From assembly GCA_963712065.1 (NCBI GenBank), contig CAVQGM010000001.1:1116001-1180000 (forward strand): 64,000 bases of DNA. Direction: 5' to 3'. The first letter of the stretch is position 1. Each line of letters begins with the position of its first letter. The notes beneath the pieces were generated by a model. It did no database searches and had not been told where the DNA came from. It was given only the letters and a program-made list of their open reading frames with translations. Both the position numbers and the translations under genes were made by a program. This document shows positions 8,862 to 17,054 of the stretch, piece after piece. The stretch is from CAVQGM01 sp963712065. Its GTDB lineage: Bacteria > Actinomycetota > Acidimicrobiia > Acidimicrobiales > Acidimicrobilacustridaceae.

Positions 8862-9344
8862 ATGGCCCTCGTCGCCAAGGACCACCCCAACCGGCGCGTC
8901 GCCATCGACGACGTCGACAAGGCCATCATCCGAGAGCTCCAGCTCGACGGGCGCGCCGCCTACTCGAAGCTCGGGCCCGCCGTCGGGCTGTCGCAGGCGG
9001 CGGTGCGCCAGCGGGTGCAACGGCTCATCGAGGGCGGCGTGGTGCAGGTCGTGGCCGTCACCAACCCGCTCATGCTGGGCTTCGACCTCCAGGCCATGAT
9101 CGGGATCCAGGCCGAGGGCGACCTGCGGGCCATCGCCGTCGAGCTCGGACGAGTGAGCGAGATCGACTACGTGGTGATCACCGCCGGCCGGTACGACCTG
9201 TTGGTCGAGGTGGTCTGTTCGGGCACCGACGCCCTGCTCTCGCTGGTGAACGAGGTCATCCGTGGCATTCCCGGCGTCCGCTCGGCCGAGGCCTTCACCT
9301 ACCTCTCGCTCGAGAAGCAGACCTACAGCTGGGGCACCCGCTAG
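8862..9344 (+). CDS. Lrp/AsnC family transcriptional regulator
   Basis: A 160-residue regulator. An N-terminal winged helix (DDVDKAIIRELQLDGRAAYSKL to about residue 60) is followed by a RAM ligand-binding domain with the family's alpha-beta pattern. It is expressed with ald and lies among polyamine genes. Lrp/AsnC proteins next to ald commonly control it in response to alanine or leucine, so regulation of ald and perhaps of the island is the likely job. There is no Shine-Dalgarno, and the ATG follows the ald stop by 7 bases, which suggests coupling. Confidence 0.88.
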   Translation: MALVAKDHPNRRVAIDDVDKAIIRELQLDGRAAYSKLGPAVGLSQAAVRQRVQRLIEGGVVQVVAVTNPLMLGFDLQAMIGIQAEGDLRAIAVELGRVSEIDYVVITAGRYDLLVEVVCSGTDALLSLVNEVIRGIPGVRSAEAFTYLSLEKQTYSWGTR

Positions 9345-9358
9345 ACCACCACCGGCGG

Positions 9359-10588
9359 TCAGGCGCCCAGGACGTCGCGGATGCTCTCGTCGAGCGCCGA
9401 GACGCACCGGGCCAGGTCGTCGTCGCCGATCACGAGCGGCGGGCAGAAGGCGATGCTGGTGGTGCCGATGGGGCGGGCGATCACGCCCCGCTCGAGCAGC
9501 CCGTCGCGCACGTCGAGGGCGCTGACGTCGGACCGCATGCCCGCCGCCCAGATGCCGCCCTCGCCGCGGGCCTCGGCGAGCAGGCCCTCCTCGACCATCG
9601 CCCCCAGACCGCCGCCGAGCACCTCGCCGATGGGCTCGGCCCGCCCGAGGAGGGCCTCGTCACGCAGGATGCGGATGTTCTCGATGCCGGCGACGCACGA
9701 GGCCGGGTGCCCGCTGTAGGTGAAGCCGTGGCGGAGGACGAAATCGGGATCTCGCTCCAGTGACTCGCGGACACGTGGTCCCACCACGACCCCGCCGAGG
9801 GGCTGATACCCCGACGTGACCGCCTTGGCGAAGGTGATCAAGTCGGGGGTGATGCCGTAGCGCTCGCTGGCGAACCAGGCGCCGAGACGGCCGAAGGCGG
9901 TGATCACCTCGTCGAAGATGAGCAGGGCGCCGTGCTCGTCGCACAGCTTCCGCAGCCCGAGGAGGTAGCCCTCGGTGGGCGGGTAGACGCCACCGGCACC
10001 GATCACCGGCTCGGCGATGAACGCCGCGATGCGGTCGCCGTACTGGGTGAACAGGGCTTCGGCCTCCGCGATCTCGTGGGGGTCGACGTGGTGGATGTCG
10101 GGGAGCAGCTGCCCCCAGCCCTCCTTGTTGAGCGGCAGACCCTGCACGGACACGCCGCCGTAGGTGACCCCGTGGTAGGCGTTGTGCCGGCCGACGACGA
10201 TCTGGCGGTCGGTCTCGCCGTTGAGGTGATGGGTCATGCGGGCCAGCTTGAGCGCGGTGTCGACCGCCTCCGAGCCCGAGCAGGTGAGGAAGACGCGGGC
10301 CTCGGGCACCGGCGACAGCGCAGCGATGGTGGCCGAGACCTCCTCGGCCGGCTCGTTCGTGTAGATGTCGAAGGTGTTGTAGTCGTCGAGCACGGCGAGC
10401 TGGTGCCCGACGGCGTCGGCGATCTCCCGACGGCCGTGGCCGACGTTGCAGTACCAGAGGCTGGCCAGGCCGTCGACGTAGCGCTTCCCGGTGTCGTCGA
10501 AGACGGCCGCTCCCTCCCCCCGCACGATGGTGATGAAGTCCTCGGCGGCGGGCTTGGCGAACGGGTGCAGGAAGGCGGTCGGAGCCAT
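9359..10588 (-). CDS. Class III aminotransferase (omega-amine:pyruvate type)
   Basis: A 409-residue PLP aminotransferase. It has CSGSEAVDTALKLAR (phosphate-binding loop), LIFDEVITAFGRLG (PLP-contacting Asp) and the PLP lysine in TFAKAVTSGYQPLGG. The N-terminal FLHPFAKP and LWYCNVGHGR wording resembles putrescine/spermidine or beta-alanine:pyruvate transaminases of the SpuC type. It is convergent with the Lrp gene. I chose the ATG at 10588 over an upstream in-frame ATG because CAGAAT stands exactly 6 bases before it. Confidence 0.87.
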   Translation of the reverse strand: MAPTAFLHPFAKPAAEDFITIVRGEGAAVFDDTGKRYVDGLASLWYCNVGHGRREIADAVGHQLAVLDDYNTFDIYTNEPAEEVSATIAALSPVPEARVFLTCSGSEAVDTALKLARMTHHLNGETDRQIVVGRHNAYHGVTYGGVSVQGLPLNKEGWGQLLPDIHHVDPHEIAEAEALFTQYGDRIAAFIAEPVIGAGGVYPPTEGYLLGLRKLCDEHGALLIFDEVITAFGRLGAWFASERYGITPDLITFAKAVTSGYQPLGGVVVGPRVRESLERDPDFVLRHGFTYSGHPASCVAGIENIRILRDEALLGRAEPIGEVLGGGLGAMVEEGLLAEARGEGGIWAAGMRSDVSALDVRDGLLERGVIARPIGTTSIAFCPPLVIGDDDLARCVSALDESIRDVLGA

Positions 10589-10594
10589 GCCGAG

Positions 10595-10600
10595 ATTCTG
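10595..10600 (-). promoter_or_regulatory. -10 element of the class III aminotransferase
   Basis: CAGAAT on the minus strand, 6 bases before the ATG at 10588. No Shine-Dalgarno is visible. Confidence 0.5.
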
Positions 10601-10686
10601 GCACCGGCCTGCCCACACGCGTTCCTTGACGTCCTCGCCGGTCTGGCCTACACGTGTCGGAGAGGGTCACGAGGGGGGACGGGCGC

Positions 10687-11256
10687 GTGAGCGAGCGGAC
10701 GGGCTACGACCAGGGTGTGCCGTGCTGGGTCGACCTGATGGCCCTCGACCGGGGGCGGGCGACGGCGTTCTACGAAGGCCTCCTCGGGTGGCAGGCCGCC
10801 GACCCCTCCGGTGCCGGTCTCGGCTTCTGGGAGCCCGCCGCTCACCGCGGTGCACAGGTGGTGAACGAGACCGGCGCCCTGTGCTGGAACGAGCTGACCA
10901 CCCGCGACCCCGAGGCCGCCCAGGCGTTCTTCGCCGACGTCCTCGGCTGGTCGATGGCCCCCAACTCGGACGATCCGGCCGACGAGTACCGGATCATCTC
11001 GGTGGGCGACCGGGGCGTGGCCGGGGTCATGCCGATGACCGGGGACATGTGGCCCGCCGACCTGCCGGCCCACTGGATGGTGTACTTCGCGGTGGACGGC
11101 ACCGACGAGGCCGCCGCCCGGGCCGAGCACCTCGGTGGCACCATCAGCGTCCCGCCCTTCGACGTCCCGGTCGGGCGCATCAGCGTCCTGAACGACCCCG
11201 ACGGCGCGGTGTTCTCGGTGATCACCCCGGCCGAGGGCTCCGGCTTCGACGGGTAG
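10687..11256 (+). CDS. VOC family protein (double glyoxalase-like domain)
   Basis: At 189 residues there is room for two vicinal-oxygen-chelate half domains. The first starts VPCWVDLMALDRGRATAFYE, the second at about residue 70 with CWNELTTRDPEAAQAFFADV. Such proteins are often called glyoxalase/bleomycin-resistance-like, and the substrate cannot be read from sequence. I chose the GTG at 10687, 8 bases after GAGGGGGG. The frame stays open to 10654. Confidence 0.8.
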   Translation: MSERTGYDQGVPCWVDLMALDRGRATAFYEGLLGWQAADPSGAGLGFWEPAAHRGAQVVNETGALCWNELTTRDPEAAQAFFADVLGWSMAPNSDDPADEYRIISVGDRGVAGVMPMTGDMWPADLPAHWMVYFAVDGTDEAAARAEHLGGTISVPPFDVPVGRISVLNDPDGAVFSVITPAEGSGFDG

Positions 11257-11257
11257 C

Positions 11258-11263
11258 TACGGT
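11258..11263 (+). promoter_or_regulatory. -10 element of the SDR gene at 11270
   Basis: TACGGT, overlapping the end of the VOC gene, lies 6 bases before the ATG at 11270. Confidence 0.45.
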
Positions 11264-11269
11264 GGCGCC

Positions 11270-12112
11270 ATGACCACCACCGACGACTCGGCGGACCGCA
11301 CCGTCCTCGTGACCGGAGCCAACTCCGGCATCGGGCTGGCCGCCGTCGTCGAGCTGGCCCGTCGGGGGTTCCGCACGCTCGGCACGGCGCGCTCCGACGC
11401 CAAGGCGGCGGTGATCCACCAGCGGGCCGAGGAGGCGGGCGTCGAGGTCGAGACGGTGCTCGTGGACGTGAACGACGCCGGTCGGTGCCAGGAGGTCGTC
11501 GACGGGCTCGACCTCTACGCCCTCGTGAACAACGCCGGCTACGCCGTCACCGGCGCCGTCGAGGACATCGGCGACGGCGAGGCCCGCCAGCTCCTCGAGA
11601 CCATGGTCGTCGCCCCCATGCGCCTCGCCCGCCTGGTTCTCCCGTCCATGCGCGAGCGCGGAGACGGCCGCATCGTGAACGTGTCGTCCATCGCCGGACT
11701 GGTGAGCGCGCCGCTCTCGGGCTGGTACACGGGCGCGAAGCACGCGCTCGAGGCCCTCTCCGACTCGCTGCGCATGGAGGTCGCCGGCGACGGGGTGAAG
11801 GTCGTGCTCGTCGAACCGGGTGGGTTCAAGACCGGGATCTGGGAGGACGTGCGCCGAGACGTCGACCGGTTCGAGGAGGAGGGGTCGCGCCTCGCCCCCG
11901 CCTACGACCGGATGCTGCGCGTCCAACGCCTGTTCGAGCCGCTGATGGGCGAGCCCGAGCACTGCGCCAGGGTGATCGCCGACGTGATCGAGGCCCCGAA
12001 CCCGAACGGCCGCTACCTCGTCGGCCTCGACGCCCAGGCCATCCACCTGTCCCACCGCCTCACGCCCCCGTGGGTCCGAGACCGCTTCCTGCGGCTGGCC
12101 CTCGGCATCTGA
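11270..12112 (+). CDS. SDR family oxidoreductase
   Basis: A 280-residue classical short-chain dehydrogenase. It has the TGANSGIGLAA cofactor motif (about 15-25), NNAG (about 87-90), the catalytic serine in NVSSIAG and YTGAKHA with the catalytic Tyr and Lys. The 17-beta-hydroxysteroid dehydrogenase-like layout is common; no substrate is implied. It starts 14 bases after the VOC gene, probably with its own leaderless promoter. Confidence 0.88.
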   Translation: MTTTDDSADRTVLVTGANSGIGLAAVVELARRGFRTLGTARSDAKAAVIHQRAEEAGVEVETVLVDVNDAGRCQEVVDGLDLYALVNNAGYAVTGAVEDIGDGEARQLLETMVVAPMRLARLVLPSMRERGDGRIVNVSSIAGLVSAPLSGWYTGAKHALEALSDSLRMEVAGDGVKVVLVEPGGFKTGIWEDVRRDVDRFEEEGSRLAPAYDRMLRVQRLFEPLMGEPEHCARVIADVIEAPNPNGRYLVGLDAQAIHLSHRLTPPWVRDRFLRLALGI

Positions 12113-12125
12113 GGCACCCGGCCCC

Positions 12126-12743
12126 GTGGCCGTCGGCGTGTACCCGGGGTCGTTCAACCCGGTGACGGTCGCGCACCTCGAGGTGGCGGCCGCCGCCGTC
12201 GAGGCCTGCGGGCTCGAACGCGTCGACCTGGCGCTGTCCGAGGACCCGCTGGGGAAGGCCACCGACGGCCTGGCCGGGCTCGGCCACCGGGTCGAGGTGT
12301 TGGAGGCGGTGGCACGACGCCGGCCCTGGCTCGGCGTGGTGGTCACCCCGGCGCGTCTGCTGGCCGACATCGCCGACGGCTACGACGTCGTCGTGCTGGG
12401 CGCCGACAAGTACGCCCAACTCGTCGACCCGGACTGGTACGGCGACGAGGCGGCGCGCGACACGGCACTGGCCAGGCTCCCGACGCTCGCGCTCGCCCCG
12501 CGGCCGCCCGCGCCCCTTCCGGCGTCGGGCGACCACGGCCTCGCGGTGGTGGTGCTCGACGTCCACCCCGGTCACCACGAGGTCTCGGCCACCGCGGTGC
12601 GCGACGGCCGCCACGACTGGCTCCCCGAGGAGGTCCGCCACCTCGTCGCCCGCTCGGGCGCGTGGCCGGGACTCGCCGGTGACGGCGGCGACGCCCCCGA
12701 CGACCGGGCCTACGAGCCCGACGGCGCGTCGGGCCAGCGGTAG
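12126..12743 (+). CDS. Nucleotidyltransferase of the NadD/cytidylyltransferase superfamily
   Basis: A 205-residue protein. The N-terminal GVYPGSFNPVTVAHLEVA corresponds to the G(S/T)FxPxHxGH nucleotide-binding motif, although the first His of HxGH is replaced (TVAH). The C-terminal VSATAVRDGRHDWLP corresponds to the ISSTxxR motif. It is probably an adenylyl- or cytidylyltransferase, but NadD function is unproven because of the altered motif. It follows the SDR by 13 bases, and its end overlaps the convergent nitrilase gene by 34 bases. Confidence 0.72.
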   Translation: MAVGVYPGSFNPVTVAHLEVAAAAVEACGLERVDLALSEDPLGKATDGLAGLGHRVEVLEAVARRRPWLGVVVTPARLLADIADGYDVVVLGADKYAQLVDPDWYGDEAARDTALARLPTLALAPRPPAPLPASGDHGLAVVVLDVHPGHHEVSATAVRDGRHDWLPEEVRHLVARSGAWPGLAGDGGDAPDDRAYEPDGASGQR

Positions 12744-13531
12744 GCCTCGGGCCGGCGGTTGGCCAGGCTCGGTATCGACCGGCGGACCCGGGTCACCTCG
12801 TCGTCGTCGAGGTCGGCGATCAGCACCGCCTCGTCGGTGCCGGCCTCGGCGACCACCCGCCCCCAGGGGTCGAGGATCAGCGAGTGGCCGTGACGGGGCG
12901 TGCCGTCGGGACTCGTGCCGCACTGGCCGGGGGCCACGACGAACGCCTGGCTCTCGATGGCCCGGGCCCGCAGCAGCGGCTCCCAGTGGTGCGGCCCGGT
13001 GGCGGCGGTGAACGCAGCCGGCACCAGCAGCACCCGGGCACCCCGGAGGGTGAGGATCCGGTACACCTCGGGGAAGCGCAGGTCGTAGCAGGTCGAGAGC
13101 CCGACTCGGACGCCGTCGACCTCGACGGTGACCAGGTGGTCGCCGGGGCTGAGGACGTCGCTCTCGTGGAGGCCGGCCCCGGGCACGTCCACGTCGAACA
13201 GGTGGACCTTGCGGTAGCGGGCCGACACCGAGCCCGACGGGTCGGCGACGATCGCGGTGTTGTAGATCGAGTCCTCGTGCGCCTCGAGCAGGTAGGCGAC
13301 GAGGTGGACCTCGAGCTCGGCGGCGAGGGTCGTCGCCCAGGTGACGGTGGGCCCGTCGATCGGCTCGGCCGCGGCCCGCATGGCCGCACCGGTGCCGAGG
13401 TGGGCGAACAGCTCGGGCAGGACGACGAGGCGGGCGTGGCGCTCCGCGGCGTGGCGGATCAGGGTGTCGGCCCGGGCGAGGTCGTCGGCCGGATCCGGCC
13501 CACACCACATCTGGACGGCGGCGACTCGCAC
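12710..13531 (-). CDS. Carbon-nitrogen hydrolase family protein (omega-amidase/NIT-like)
   Basis: A complete 273-residue nitrilase-superfamily enzyme. The triad is visible: Glu in LVVLPELFAHL (about 41), Lys in ARYRKVHLFD (about 107) and Cys in GLSTCYDLRFPEVYR (about 142). YDLRFPE is typical of the NIT2/omega-amidase and deaminated-glutathione amidase branch. GTG at 13531 lies 6 bases after CAGACT. Its 3' end overlaps the convergent nucleotidyltransferase gene by 34 bases. Confidence 0.87.
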   Translation of the reverse strand: MRVAAVQMWCGPDPADDLARADTLIRHAAERHARLVVLPELFAHLGTGAAMRAAAEPIDGPTVTWATTLAAELEVHLVAYLLEAHEDSIYNTAIVADPSGSVSARYRKVHLFDVDVPGAGLHESDVLSPGDHLVTVEVDGVRVGLSTCYDLRFPEVYRILTLRGARVLLVPAAFTAATGPHHWEPLLRARAIESQAFVVAPGQCGTSPDGTPRHGHSLILDPWGRVVAEAGTDEAVLIADLDDDEVTRVRRSIPSLANRRPEAYRWPDAPSGS

Positions 13532-13537
13532 CTCATG

Positions 13538-13543
13538 AGTCTG
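13538..13543 (-). promoter_or_regulatory. -10 element of the nitrilase gene at 13531
   Basis: CAGACT on the minus strand, 6 bases before the GTG start. Confidence 0.45.
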
Positions 13544-13560
13544 CCCGCGCCGGGACAGTG

Positions 13561-13586
13561 ACGGCGAGCCCCATCGGGCTCGCCGT
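13561..13586 (-). terminator. Hairpin after the acyl-CoA dehydrogenase gene
   Basis: ACGGCGAGCCC (13561-13571) pairs perfectly with GGGCTCGCCGT (13576-13586) around a 4-base loop. It lies in the 168-base gap between two minus-strand genes, so it probably ends the acyl-CoA dehydrogenase transcript. There is no T-run. Confidence 0.6.
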
Positions 13587-13699
13587 CGACCCGTGCGTGG
13601 CCCCTCGGTCTCCGCCCGTCGAGCCGACGAGACTTTAGCCGACGACCGAACTCTCCGCCTGGGCCGCTCGCCCCATTCGTCGGCGGGCCCGTCCGGTGG

Positions 13700-14893
13700 T
13701 TAGATCGCGTGGTCCTCGAGGAGGCGGCGGCCGATGACCATCTTCTGGATCTCGTTGGTGCCCTCGCCGACGATCATCAGCGGGGCGTCGCGGTAGAGAC
13801 GCTCGATCGGGTACTCGTTCGCGTAGCCGTTGCCGCCGTGCAGTCGCAGGGCGGCCTGGCAGATCTCCCAACAGGCCTCGCTGCAGAAGTACTTCGCCAT
13901 CCCTGCCGCCAGATCCACCCGTTCGCCGGCTTCCTTCCGTCGGGCGGCGTCCTCATAGACGAGCCGGGCGGCATGCAGCTTGGTGCCCATCTCGGCCAGA
14001 GAGAACTGGATGGCCTGGTGCTGGGCGATCGGGCGGCCGAAGGTCTCGCGCTCCTGGGCGTAGCGAATCGACTCCTCGAACGCCCGGCGGGCGACGCCGG
14101 TGGCGCGGGCGGCGATGTTGATCCGCCCCAGTTCGACCGCCGCCATCATCTGGGCGAACCCGTGGCCCTCCTCGCCGCCGAGCAGGGCGTCGGCCGGGAC
14201 CCGGTGCCCGGCGAAGGTGAGCTCGACCGTCTCGACCCCGCGGTAGCCGAGCTTGTGGATGTTCGGCCCGACGGTGATCCCCTCGAACGACGGTCCCGGC
14301 TCCTTCTCGACGAGCAGCACGCTCATCCCACGCCGGGGCGGGTCGGTCTCGGCCGTCTTCACCAGCGTGACGACGAGGCGGGCCTCGCGACCGTTGGTGA
14401 GCCACATCTTGGTGCCGTCCACGACGTACTCGTCCCCGTCAGGAACGGCCTTGGTGCGGATGGCGGCGACGTCGCTGCCGGCGTCGGGCTCCGACAGCGA
14501 GTACGCCCCGCGCACCTCGCCGGAGGCCATGAGCGGCAGCAGCCGGGTCTTCTGCTCGTCGGTGCCGAAGGTCGAGATGAGCAAGCAGCCCATGACGTGG
14601 GTGTTCAGGAACCCGGTGACGCTCATCCAGCCGTAGGCCAGCTCCTCGACCACGGCCGCGTAGGTGGGCACGTCGAGGCCGAGCCCGCCGTACTCGGTCG
14701 GGACGGTGAGCCCGAACAGGCCGAGCCCCTTCATCTGCTCGACCAGCTCGGCCGGGTACTCGTCGTCGCGGTCGTACCGGGCGGCCTCGGGGATGATGCG
14801 CTCGGCGGTGAACCGGCGCACCACGGCGAGCAGCTCGGCGCGGACGTCGGCGTCGGGAGGCGTCGAGGTGCCCGGGACGGAGTCGAGAGCCAT
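13700..14893 (-). CDS. Acyl-CoA dehydrogenase
   Basis: A 397-residue FAD acyl-CoA dehydrogenase. The N-terminal helical domain is followed by YSLSEPDAGSDVAAI (flavin/substrate region) and a C-terminal helical domain with the family's GGNGYANEYPIERLYRD and IVGEGTNEIQ. It belongs to the short/medium-chain group, forming enoyl-CoA with electrons passed to ETF; the chain-length specificity is not readable. I chose the ATG at 14893, since TAGGCT stands 7 bases upstream and the family N-terminus aligns there. It stands alone between divergent and downstream genes. Confidence 0.9.
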   Translation of the reverse strand: MALDSVPGTSTPPDADVRAELLAVVRRFTAERIIPEAARYDRDDEYPAELVEQMKGLGLFGLTVPTEYGGLGLDVPTYAAVVEELAYGWMSVTGFLNTHVMGCLLISTFGTDEQKTRLLPLMASGEVRGAYSLSEPDAGSDVAAIRTKAVPDGDEYVVDGTKMWLTNGREARLVVTLVKTAETDPPRRGMSVLLVEKEPGPSFEGITVGPNIHKLGYRGVETVELTFAGHRVPADALLGGEEGHGFAQMMAAVELGRINIAARATGVARRAFEESIRYAQERETFGRPIAQHQAIQFSLAEMGTKLHAARLVYEDAARRKEAGERVDLAAGMAKYFCSEACWEICQAALRLHGGNGYANEYPIERLYRDAPLMIVGEGTNEIQKMVIGRRLLEDHAI

Positions 14894-14900
14894 GGCTCGG

Positions 14901-14906
14901 AGCCTA
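14901..14906 (-). promoter_or_regulatory. -10 element of the acyl-CoA dehydrogenase gene
   Basis: TAGGCT on the minus strand, 7 bases before the ATG at 14893. Confidence 0.45.
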
Positions 14907-15035
14907 GGACCCCACCGACGTCGCTCGACCCCGGAGATGAGCCCGACGCCCCCCACCCGCCCGTTCCGGTGGGAGAACGCGTCGTCGCGGCGACGCGAAA
15001 CCAGACCAGAACCGGGAGGGACCGGTCGGGCGACT

Positions 15036-15047
15036 AGAACATGTTCT
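15036..15047. promoter_or_regulatory. KstR-like palindromic operator overlapping a -10 element
   Basis: AGAACATGTTCT is a perfect 12-base palindrome ending 1 base before the GTG of the SDR gene. With its flanks it matches the KstR-type pattern TnnAACnnGTTnnA except for the last base. GAACAT within it (15037-15042) is also the presumed -10, 6 bases before the GTG, so a bound TetR-type repressor would block transcription directly. Confidence 0.6.
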
Positions 15048-15048
15048 C

Positions 15049-15840
15049 GTGGAACTCCTCGCCAACCCCTTCGACCAGACCGAGCGACCGCGGCGCTACG
15101 CCGGCAAGGTCGCCATCGTCACCGGCGCCGCCTCCGGCATCGGTCGGGCCACCGCGCTGCGCCTCGCCGCGGAGGGCGCCTCGGTGTGGGCCGCCGACAT
15201 CAACGGTGCCGGCGCCGAGGAGGCCGTCTCCTTCATCGCCGACCAGGGCGGCACCGCTCGCGGTGGGCCGCTCGACGTCACCGACCACGAGGCGTGCCGT
15301 GCGCTGGTCGATGAGGTCGTGTCGAGCTTCGGTGCCCTCGACGTGCTCTGCAACATCGCCGGCATCGGCGGGTCGGCCCACACCCTCGACGAGACCCCCG
15401 AGCGGCTCCAGGCCTTCTTCGCGGTGAACGCGGCCGGGCCGTTCGTGCTCAGCCAGGCGGCCCTCCCACACCTGCTCGAGCGCAAGGGCAACATCGTCAA
15501 CCTGGCCTCGACCGCCGGTGTGATCGGCCAAGCCTACTGCACCGCCTACTGCGCATCGAAGCACGCGCTGGTCGGCATCACGAAGGCCATGGCCGTCGAG
15601 TACGGCCGCACCGGCGTGCGGGTCAACGCCGTGTGCCCGGGTGGGGTCAACACCAACATCATCGGCGGGTTCACCCCTCCCGAGGGGGCGAGCATGTCGC
15701 TCATCTCCCGCTCGTACCTCACCCGCGACATGCAAGAGCCCGAGTCGGTGGCGGCCATGGTCGCCTACCTGGGGTCGGACGAGGCCTACTACGTGAACGG
15801 GGCGATCCTGTCGATCGACGGCGGCACCACCACCGGTTGA
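15049..15840 (+). CDS. SDR family oxidoreductase
   Basis: A 263-residue classical SDR. It has TGAASGIGRATALRL (cofactor loop, about 25-39), NIAG (about 103-106), the catalytic Ser in NLASTAG, and YCASKHA (Tyr/Lys). The C-terminus YVNGAILSIDGGTTTG is typical of FabG-like enzymes. The palindrome on its promoter suggests membership of a lipid or steroid catabolic regulon, which is an inference from the operator alone. No Shine-Dalgarno is present, so the GTG at 15049 is probably read from a leaderless mRNA. Confidence 0.88.
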   Translation: MELLANPFDQTERPRRYAGKVAIVTGAASGIGRATALRLAAEGASVWAADINGAGAEEAVSFIADQGGTARGGPLDVTDHEACRALVDEVVSSFGALDVLCNIAGIGGSAHTLDETPERLQAFFAVNAAGPFVLSQAALPHLLERKGNIVNLASTAGVIGQAYCTAYCASKHALVGITKAMAVEYGRTGVRVNAVCPGGVNTNIIGGFTPPEGASMSLISRSYLTRDMQEPESVAAMVAYLGSDEAYYVNGAILSIDGGTTTG

Positions 15841-15893
15841 GTTGCGCCCTCGGCGCCTCACCCGAACGCGTAGGTCATTCGGCCCATGAGCGG

Positions 15894-15899
15894 TAAGCT
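15894..15899 (+). promoter_or_regulatory. -10 element of the small CxxC protein gene
   Basis: TAAGCT lies 6 bases before the GTG at 15906. Confidence 0.5.
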
Positions 15900-15905
15900 C
15901 CGGAC

Positions 15906-16286
15906 GTGACCCTGCGAGAGCGCCTCGACGCCGCCCGGGAAGAGCGCCGCCGGGCCGCCGGTCTGCCTCCGACCCCGCCGGCCGAGCCGGCCACGATGAC
16001 GACCGACGACGTGGTGGCCAAGGGCGACTTCGGCGTCGACCTCGACTCCGTCGTCGATCTGCGAACGCCCGCCCCCGTCATCGACCTGCGGCCACTGCCC
16101 CCCGAGCGGCCGGAATCGACGCCGCCGCCCTCGAACCCGTCGTTCACGGCTGCCCTCGCGGTGAGCACCCGCACCACCTGCCCCCAGTGCGGTGGTCCCG
16201 GCCAGCGAGACATGCAGGACGTGGTCGGCGGCGTCGACCACTACAGCTGCACCTTCTGCGGTCATCTCTGGCAGGTCGCCCGCTGA
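15906..16286 (+). CDS. Small protein with C-terminal CxxC...CxxC zinc-ribbon-like pair
   Basis: A 126-residue protein I do not recognise. The N-terminal third is charged (LRERLDAAREERRRAAG) and the middle is proline-rich and probably disordered. The last 35 residues contain CPQCGG and, 19 residues later, CTFCGHLW, the spacing of a four-cysteine zinc ribbon. A regulatory or scaffold role is possible but not shown. A TAnnnT box 6 bases before the GTG supports the start. Confidence 0.7.
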   Translation: MTLRERLDAAREERRRAAGLPPTPPAEPATMTTDDVVAKGDFGVDLDSVVDLRTPAPVIDLRPLPPERPESTPPPSNPSFTAALAVSTRTTCPQCGGPGQRDMQDVVGGVDHYSCTFCGHLWQVAR

Positions 16287-16325
16287 CCCGCCGACCGGGT
16301 GGCGGCGAGGGAGCGACGACGACGA

Positions 16326-17054
16326 TCAGGCGCCGCCGAACATCCTCAGCCACGACGCCGCGTCGCGAGGCGCGAAGACGTAGTTGAGTCGCCGGGTGTC
16401 ACCCATCGGTGCCGAGGCCTCCATCGAGTACTGGTGACCGGGGAACAGCACGGCGTCGTCGGGCACTCTGGCCAATCGCTGGGTGAGGCTCTCGTAGAGC
16501 GCCCGCGGATCGCCTCCCGGCAGATCGGTCCGTCCGCACCCCTCGAGGAAGAGGGTGTCACCCGACACCAGACGGTTGTCGACGAAGAAGCACTGGCTGC
16601 CCGGGGTGTGGCCGGGGGTGTGGATCAGCTCGATGGGGATGTCGCCCACCAGCACGGCGTCGCCGCTCGTGTGCTCGACGAGATCGCCGGCCGCGAGCTC
16701 GGTCACCCGCAGCACCCACGGCGCCTCGTCGGCCTGCACGTGGACCGGCACGGGCGCCAGCCCGAGCAGCTCACGCACCCCCGAGATGCGGTAGCCCATC
16801 ATGTCGCCGCCGACGTGGTCGGGGTGGTAGTGCGTGGCCAGGGCGCCGACCAGGCGCATGTCGTCGGCGGCGAGCACGTCGAGGATGCCGGGCACGTCGT
16901 AGGCAGGGTCGACCACGACCGCCTCACCGCTCTCGCGGTCGCCGATGAGGTAGACGAAGTTGACCATCTGTCGGGCCAACGGGTCGTCGCGGGCGAGGTC
17001 ACGTCCGGCCAGGAGCTGGCGGAAGTAGAGGCGTTCGTCGGGCATCGGCGTCAT
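16326..17054 (-). CDS. MBL-fold metallo-hydrolase (glyoxalase II/ETHE1-like)
   Basis: A 242-residue metallo-beta-lactamase-fold hydrolase. It has the metal motif THYHPDHVGG, then HTPGHTPGS, GDTLFLEGCGRTDLPGGD and FPGHQYS. The GCGRTD-like block is shared by ETHE1 persulfide dioxygenases and some glyoxalase II-like proteins, so either a thioester or a persulfide substrate is possible. Its ATG overlaps the TGA of the upstream PaaX gene (ATGA), so the two are translationally coupled. The start at 17054 was chosen for that overlap. Confidence 0.85.
   Translation of the reverse strand: MTPMPDERLYFRQLLAGRDLARDDPLARQMVNFVYLIGDRESGEAVVVDPAYDVPGILDVLAADDMRLVGALATHYHPDHVGGDMMGYRISGVRELLGLAPVPVHVQADEAPWVLRVTELAAGDLVEHTSGDAVLVGDIPIELIHTPGHTPGSQCFFVDNRLVSGDTLFLEGCGRTDLPGGDPRALYESLTQRLARVPDDAVLFPGHQYSMEASAPMGDTRRLNYVFAPRDAASWLRMFGGA

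Noticed and set aside
10644..10660. TACACGTGT motif upstream of the VOC gene as a second desaturase-type operator
   Set aside because: Only one arm resembles the 18383-18408 repeat and the spacing is wrong.
14978..14997. CGCGTCG/CGACGCG hairpin as a terminator
   Set aside because: It lies between two divergent gene starts, where no transcript ends; probably chance in G/C-rich text.
15036..15047. A LexA box at the SDR gene
   Set aside because: The arms GAAC/GTTC are 2 bases apart, not 4 as in the SOS box; the KstR-type pattern fits better.
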